From assembly GCA_030672805.1 (NCBI GenBank), contig DAOVFR010000021.1:1-17118 (forward strand): a stretch of DNA of 17,118 nucleotides. Reading direction: 5' to 3'. This document shows, one piece after another, positions 16,601 through 17,118 of this stretch (its first letter is position 1; each line of letters begins with the position of its first letter). The notes under the pieces are model-generated. The model saw only the letters and a list, made by a program, of their open reading frames with translations. It did not search any database and was not told the origin of the DNA. Position numbers and translations under genes: made by a program. The stretch is from Candidatus Krumholzibacteriota bacterium. GTDB taxonomy: Bacteria; Krumholzibacteriota; Krumholzibacteriia; Krumholzibacteriales; Krumholzibacteriaceae.

Positions 16601-16772
16601 CGGGGGGGCGCTCGCCCGCCTTCAGCTCGACGAAGATCCGCGGATTGCTGAGATCGGGGAAGAGGTCGATGCCGAGCCTCCGGAACGAGATGTACCCGAG
16701 CAGAAGGATCGCCATGACCAGCATCAGAATGGTAATGGGATGCTTGACGGAAAATTCCGCGAGTTTTTTCAT
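13677..16772 (-). CDS. RND efflux permease (AcrB/HAE-1 type), complete
   Basis: Inner-membrane RND exporter, 1031 aa, normal family length, with 12 predicted helices and two large periplasmic porter lobes (about 36-340 and 555-860). Helix 1 is at 11-30; helices 2-6 run from about 345 to 500, with GMLVDNAIVVMESI in helix 4 (Asp414, Asn415); helices 8-12 run from about 865 to 1019, with GIAVNDSIILVD in helix 10 (Asn933, Asp934 where AcrB has its relay Lys) and RRIRPIIMTSITTI before helix 11. The ATG at 16772 has AGGGA five bases upstream. It follows the adaptor gene by 76 bases and precedes a second RND gene by 82 bases, an arrangement like MdtABC, where two different RND subunits form one trimer. 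The substrate cannot be inferred. Function as an RND permease is secure. Confidence 0.94.
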   Translation of the reverse strand: MKKLAEFSVKHPITILMLVMAILLLGYISFRRLGIDLFPDLSNPRIFVELKAGERPPEEIENRFVDLIESLAIRQRGVMDVSSRIRVGSAQITVEYTWDSDMDEAFLDLQKALSYIGQREEIDEITITQHDPNAQPIMTLSLSHPDIGDMDELRMVAEHYIRNELIRLEGVADVELSGQEVKEVVIETNAYLLEAYSLSPGEIARRIEGLNQNISGGSIVEMGTEYIIKGIGVFQSLQDIEDVIIAYREQGGRQPGMQQEGTCERVPVFLGDVATVTLKNRDPDNIVRVDGRRCLGLSVYKETRFNTVKATRELLDALERIRLALPGYELEVVQNQGEFIISAINEVKQTLLIGIILAISVLYVFLRRIGTTAIISIAIPVSIIATFNLLYFNGLTLNIMTLGGLALGAGMLVDNAIVVMESILRNREAGLGLREASIRGTAQVGGAITASTVTTIVVFLPIVYLHGAAGELFKDQAWTVTFALLSSLVIAILVIPMLSTRFLSSAPLDAGARSIRFGWYGGLLSKILDRRRLVIALAVFLVAAAAFLIPVIGSEFVPKADTGEFSLELSLPEGAELARMERTVDSIERIVNTLLEDDILTLYSRIGPATGTGGGEREIFKDENTAIMKIILRPDRLVSTERVMSLISSGLGEIPDLEARFVQDQTALQMTLGTESAPLVIEVIGDEIEFLEELTARLKVELLEMDELYNVETSFEEGRPEVQVVIDRVRAGLYDIGIGEISEQLRQQLSGTDAGTWDTGGERKDITLRLPRIGVSRVRDLVLVKGERTFRLEDVADIRLGSAPREIGRRNQTRIGKVTAHIREGKPFDHVVRDVEERIAAVPLPPDYRLVVTGEEEKRREAFASLKFALILSIILVYMVLASQFESLVHPFTIIFTVPLAGVGAVLMFFILGRSLNIMAYIGIIMLVGIAVNDSIILVDAINNLKREGHALRDAIIEAGRRRIRPIIMTSITTILALLPLTFGFGEGAALRSPMALAVIGGLVTSTILTLIVIPCVYFTIDRLVVIRRPG

Positions 16773-16823
16773 ACCGTTCCCTGCATGCCGGTGGACGACC
16801 TGGAGCTCGCGAAGATCGTCACA

Positions 16824-16836
16824 GGCCCGGTGGGCC
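16824..16836. repeat. small GC hairpin between adaptor and RND genes
   Basis: GGCCC-GGT-GGGCC, a perfect 5-bp stem with a 3-base loop, lies in the 76-base gap of the operon. No U-run follows on the minus strand, so it is unlikely to terminate. It could stabilise mRNA ends or be chance in GC-rich DNA. Confidence 0.3.
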
Positions 16837-16848
16837 GTTTACCGCACG

Positions 16849-17118
16849 CTAGCGGATGACCTTGACCTTGGACCCCCGCCTGAGTGTCTCGAACCCTTTT
16901 ATTACGAGGCGCTCGTTTGCTTCGAGCCCCTCGATCACCTCGACCTCGTACGGGTTCTCCAGGCCCGTCGCTATGAGCCGCTCCTTTGCCGCACTGGACA
17001 CGACGACGAATATCGTTTTCCCGCGCCGCCTGGACATGATTATATCCTTCGGGATCACGACGGCGCTGTCCTTGCGCGCCACGATGATCTCGGCCTTTGC
17101 AAACATCCCGGGACGCAT
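16849..17118 (-). CDS. periplasmic adaptor (membrane fusion protein) of the RND pump, C-terminal part
   Basis: The last 89 codons of a gene whose 5' part lies beyond the window edge. The visible part matches the end of HlyD/AcrA-type adaptors: RPGMFAKAEIIV closes the beta-barrel, AVVIPKDII begins the membrane-proximal domain, and TGLE...VEVIEGLEANERLVIKGFETLRRGSKVKVI is its typical ending. Adaptors bridge the inner-membrane pump to an outer-membrane channel. It is the first gene visible in the operon. No TolC-like channel gene is present in the window; one may lie upstream or elsewhere. The Met at 17118 is probably internal, since a complete adaptor needs over 300 residues. Confidence 0.9.
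   Translation of the reverse strand: MRPGMFAKAEIIVARKDSAVVIPKDIIMSRRRGKTIFVVVSSAAKERLIATGLENPYEVEVIEGLEANERLVIKGFETLRRGSKVKVIR

Overview
The window reads as chromosomal DNA of a moderately GC-rich (about 60%) Gram-negative, diderm bacterium. The evidence is an RND efflux operon with a periplasmic adaptor, an exported S46 dipeptidyl-peptidase and a hybrid sensor kinase with a periplasmic sensor. S46 peptidases and long RND operons of this style suit the FCB-type phyla (Bacteroidota and deep, mostly uncultured relatives), but the sequence alone does not fix a taxon. All convincing genes lie on the minus strand, so reading order runs from high to low coordinates.

Layout in transcription order. 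(1) 17118-8123, an efflux operon: the C-terminal end of a periplasmic adaptor (HlyD/AcrA type, its 5' part outside the window), a complete RND permease of 1031 aa, a second RND permease whose frame continues into an ABC-transporter ATPase, and a six-helix ABC-2 type permease. The second RND gene is split by a one-base frame change in a run of seven G. Restoring one base gives a single protein of about 1564 aa: a 12-TM RND pump, two extra helices, then an ABC nucleotide-binding domain that is itself interrupted by a four-helix membrane insert. This RND-ABC fusion, with its own ABC permease next door, is the most unusual thing here. (2) 8073-6288, an AT-richer (about 45% GC) type IV toxin-antitoxin pair, AbiEi and AbiEii. 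It has its own near-consensus sigma-70-type promoter and a palindrome at the predicted transcription start, and looks like an acquired defence module. (3) 6012-2437, a hybrid histidine kinase with a PhnD-like periplasmic binding domain, one membrane helix, two PAS domains, a kinase core and two receiver domains. The PAS segment is AT-richer than the rest and flanked by short direct repeats. (4) 2327-156, an exported S46 dipeptidyl-peptidase of DPP7-like specificity. (5) 44-1, possibly the first 14 codons of another gene leaving the window.

Stretches without genes are all under 300 bases. The longest, 6013-6287, shows no gene and no promoter I would defend. I see no rRNA, tRNA, CRISPR array, insertion sequence or integrase. 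No gene is credible on the plus strand; long open frames there mirror codon bias on the minus strand.

How the parts relate: the four efflux genes are closely spaced (gaps of 55-82 bases) and presumably work as one envelope export machine that may use both proton-motive force and ATP. The AbiE pair, the kinase and the peptidase each look like separate units.
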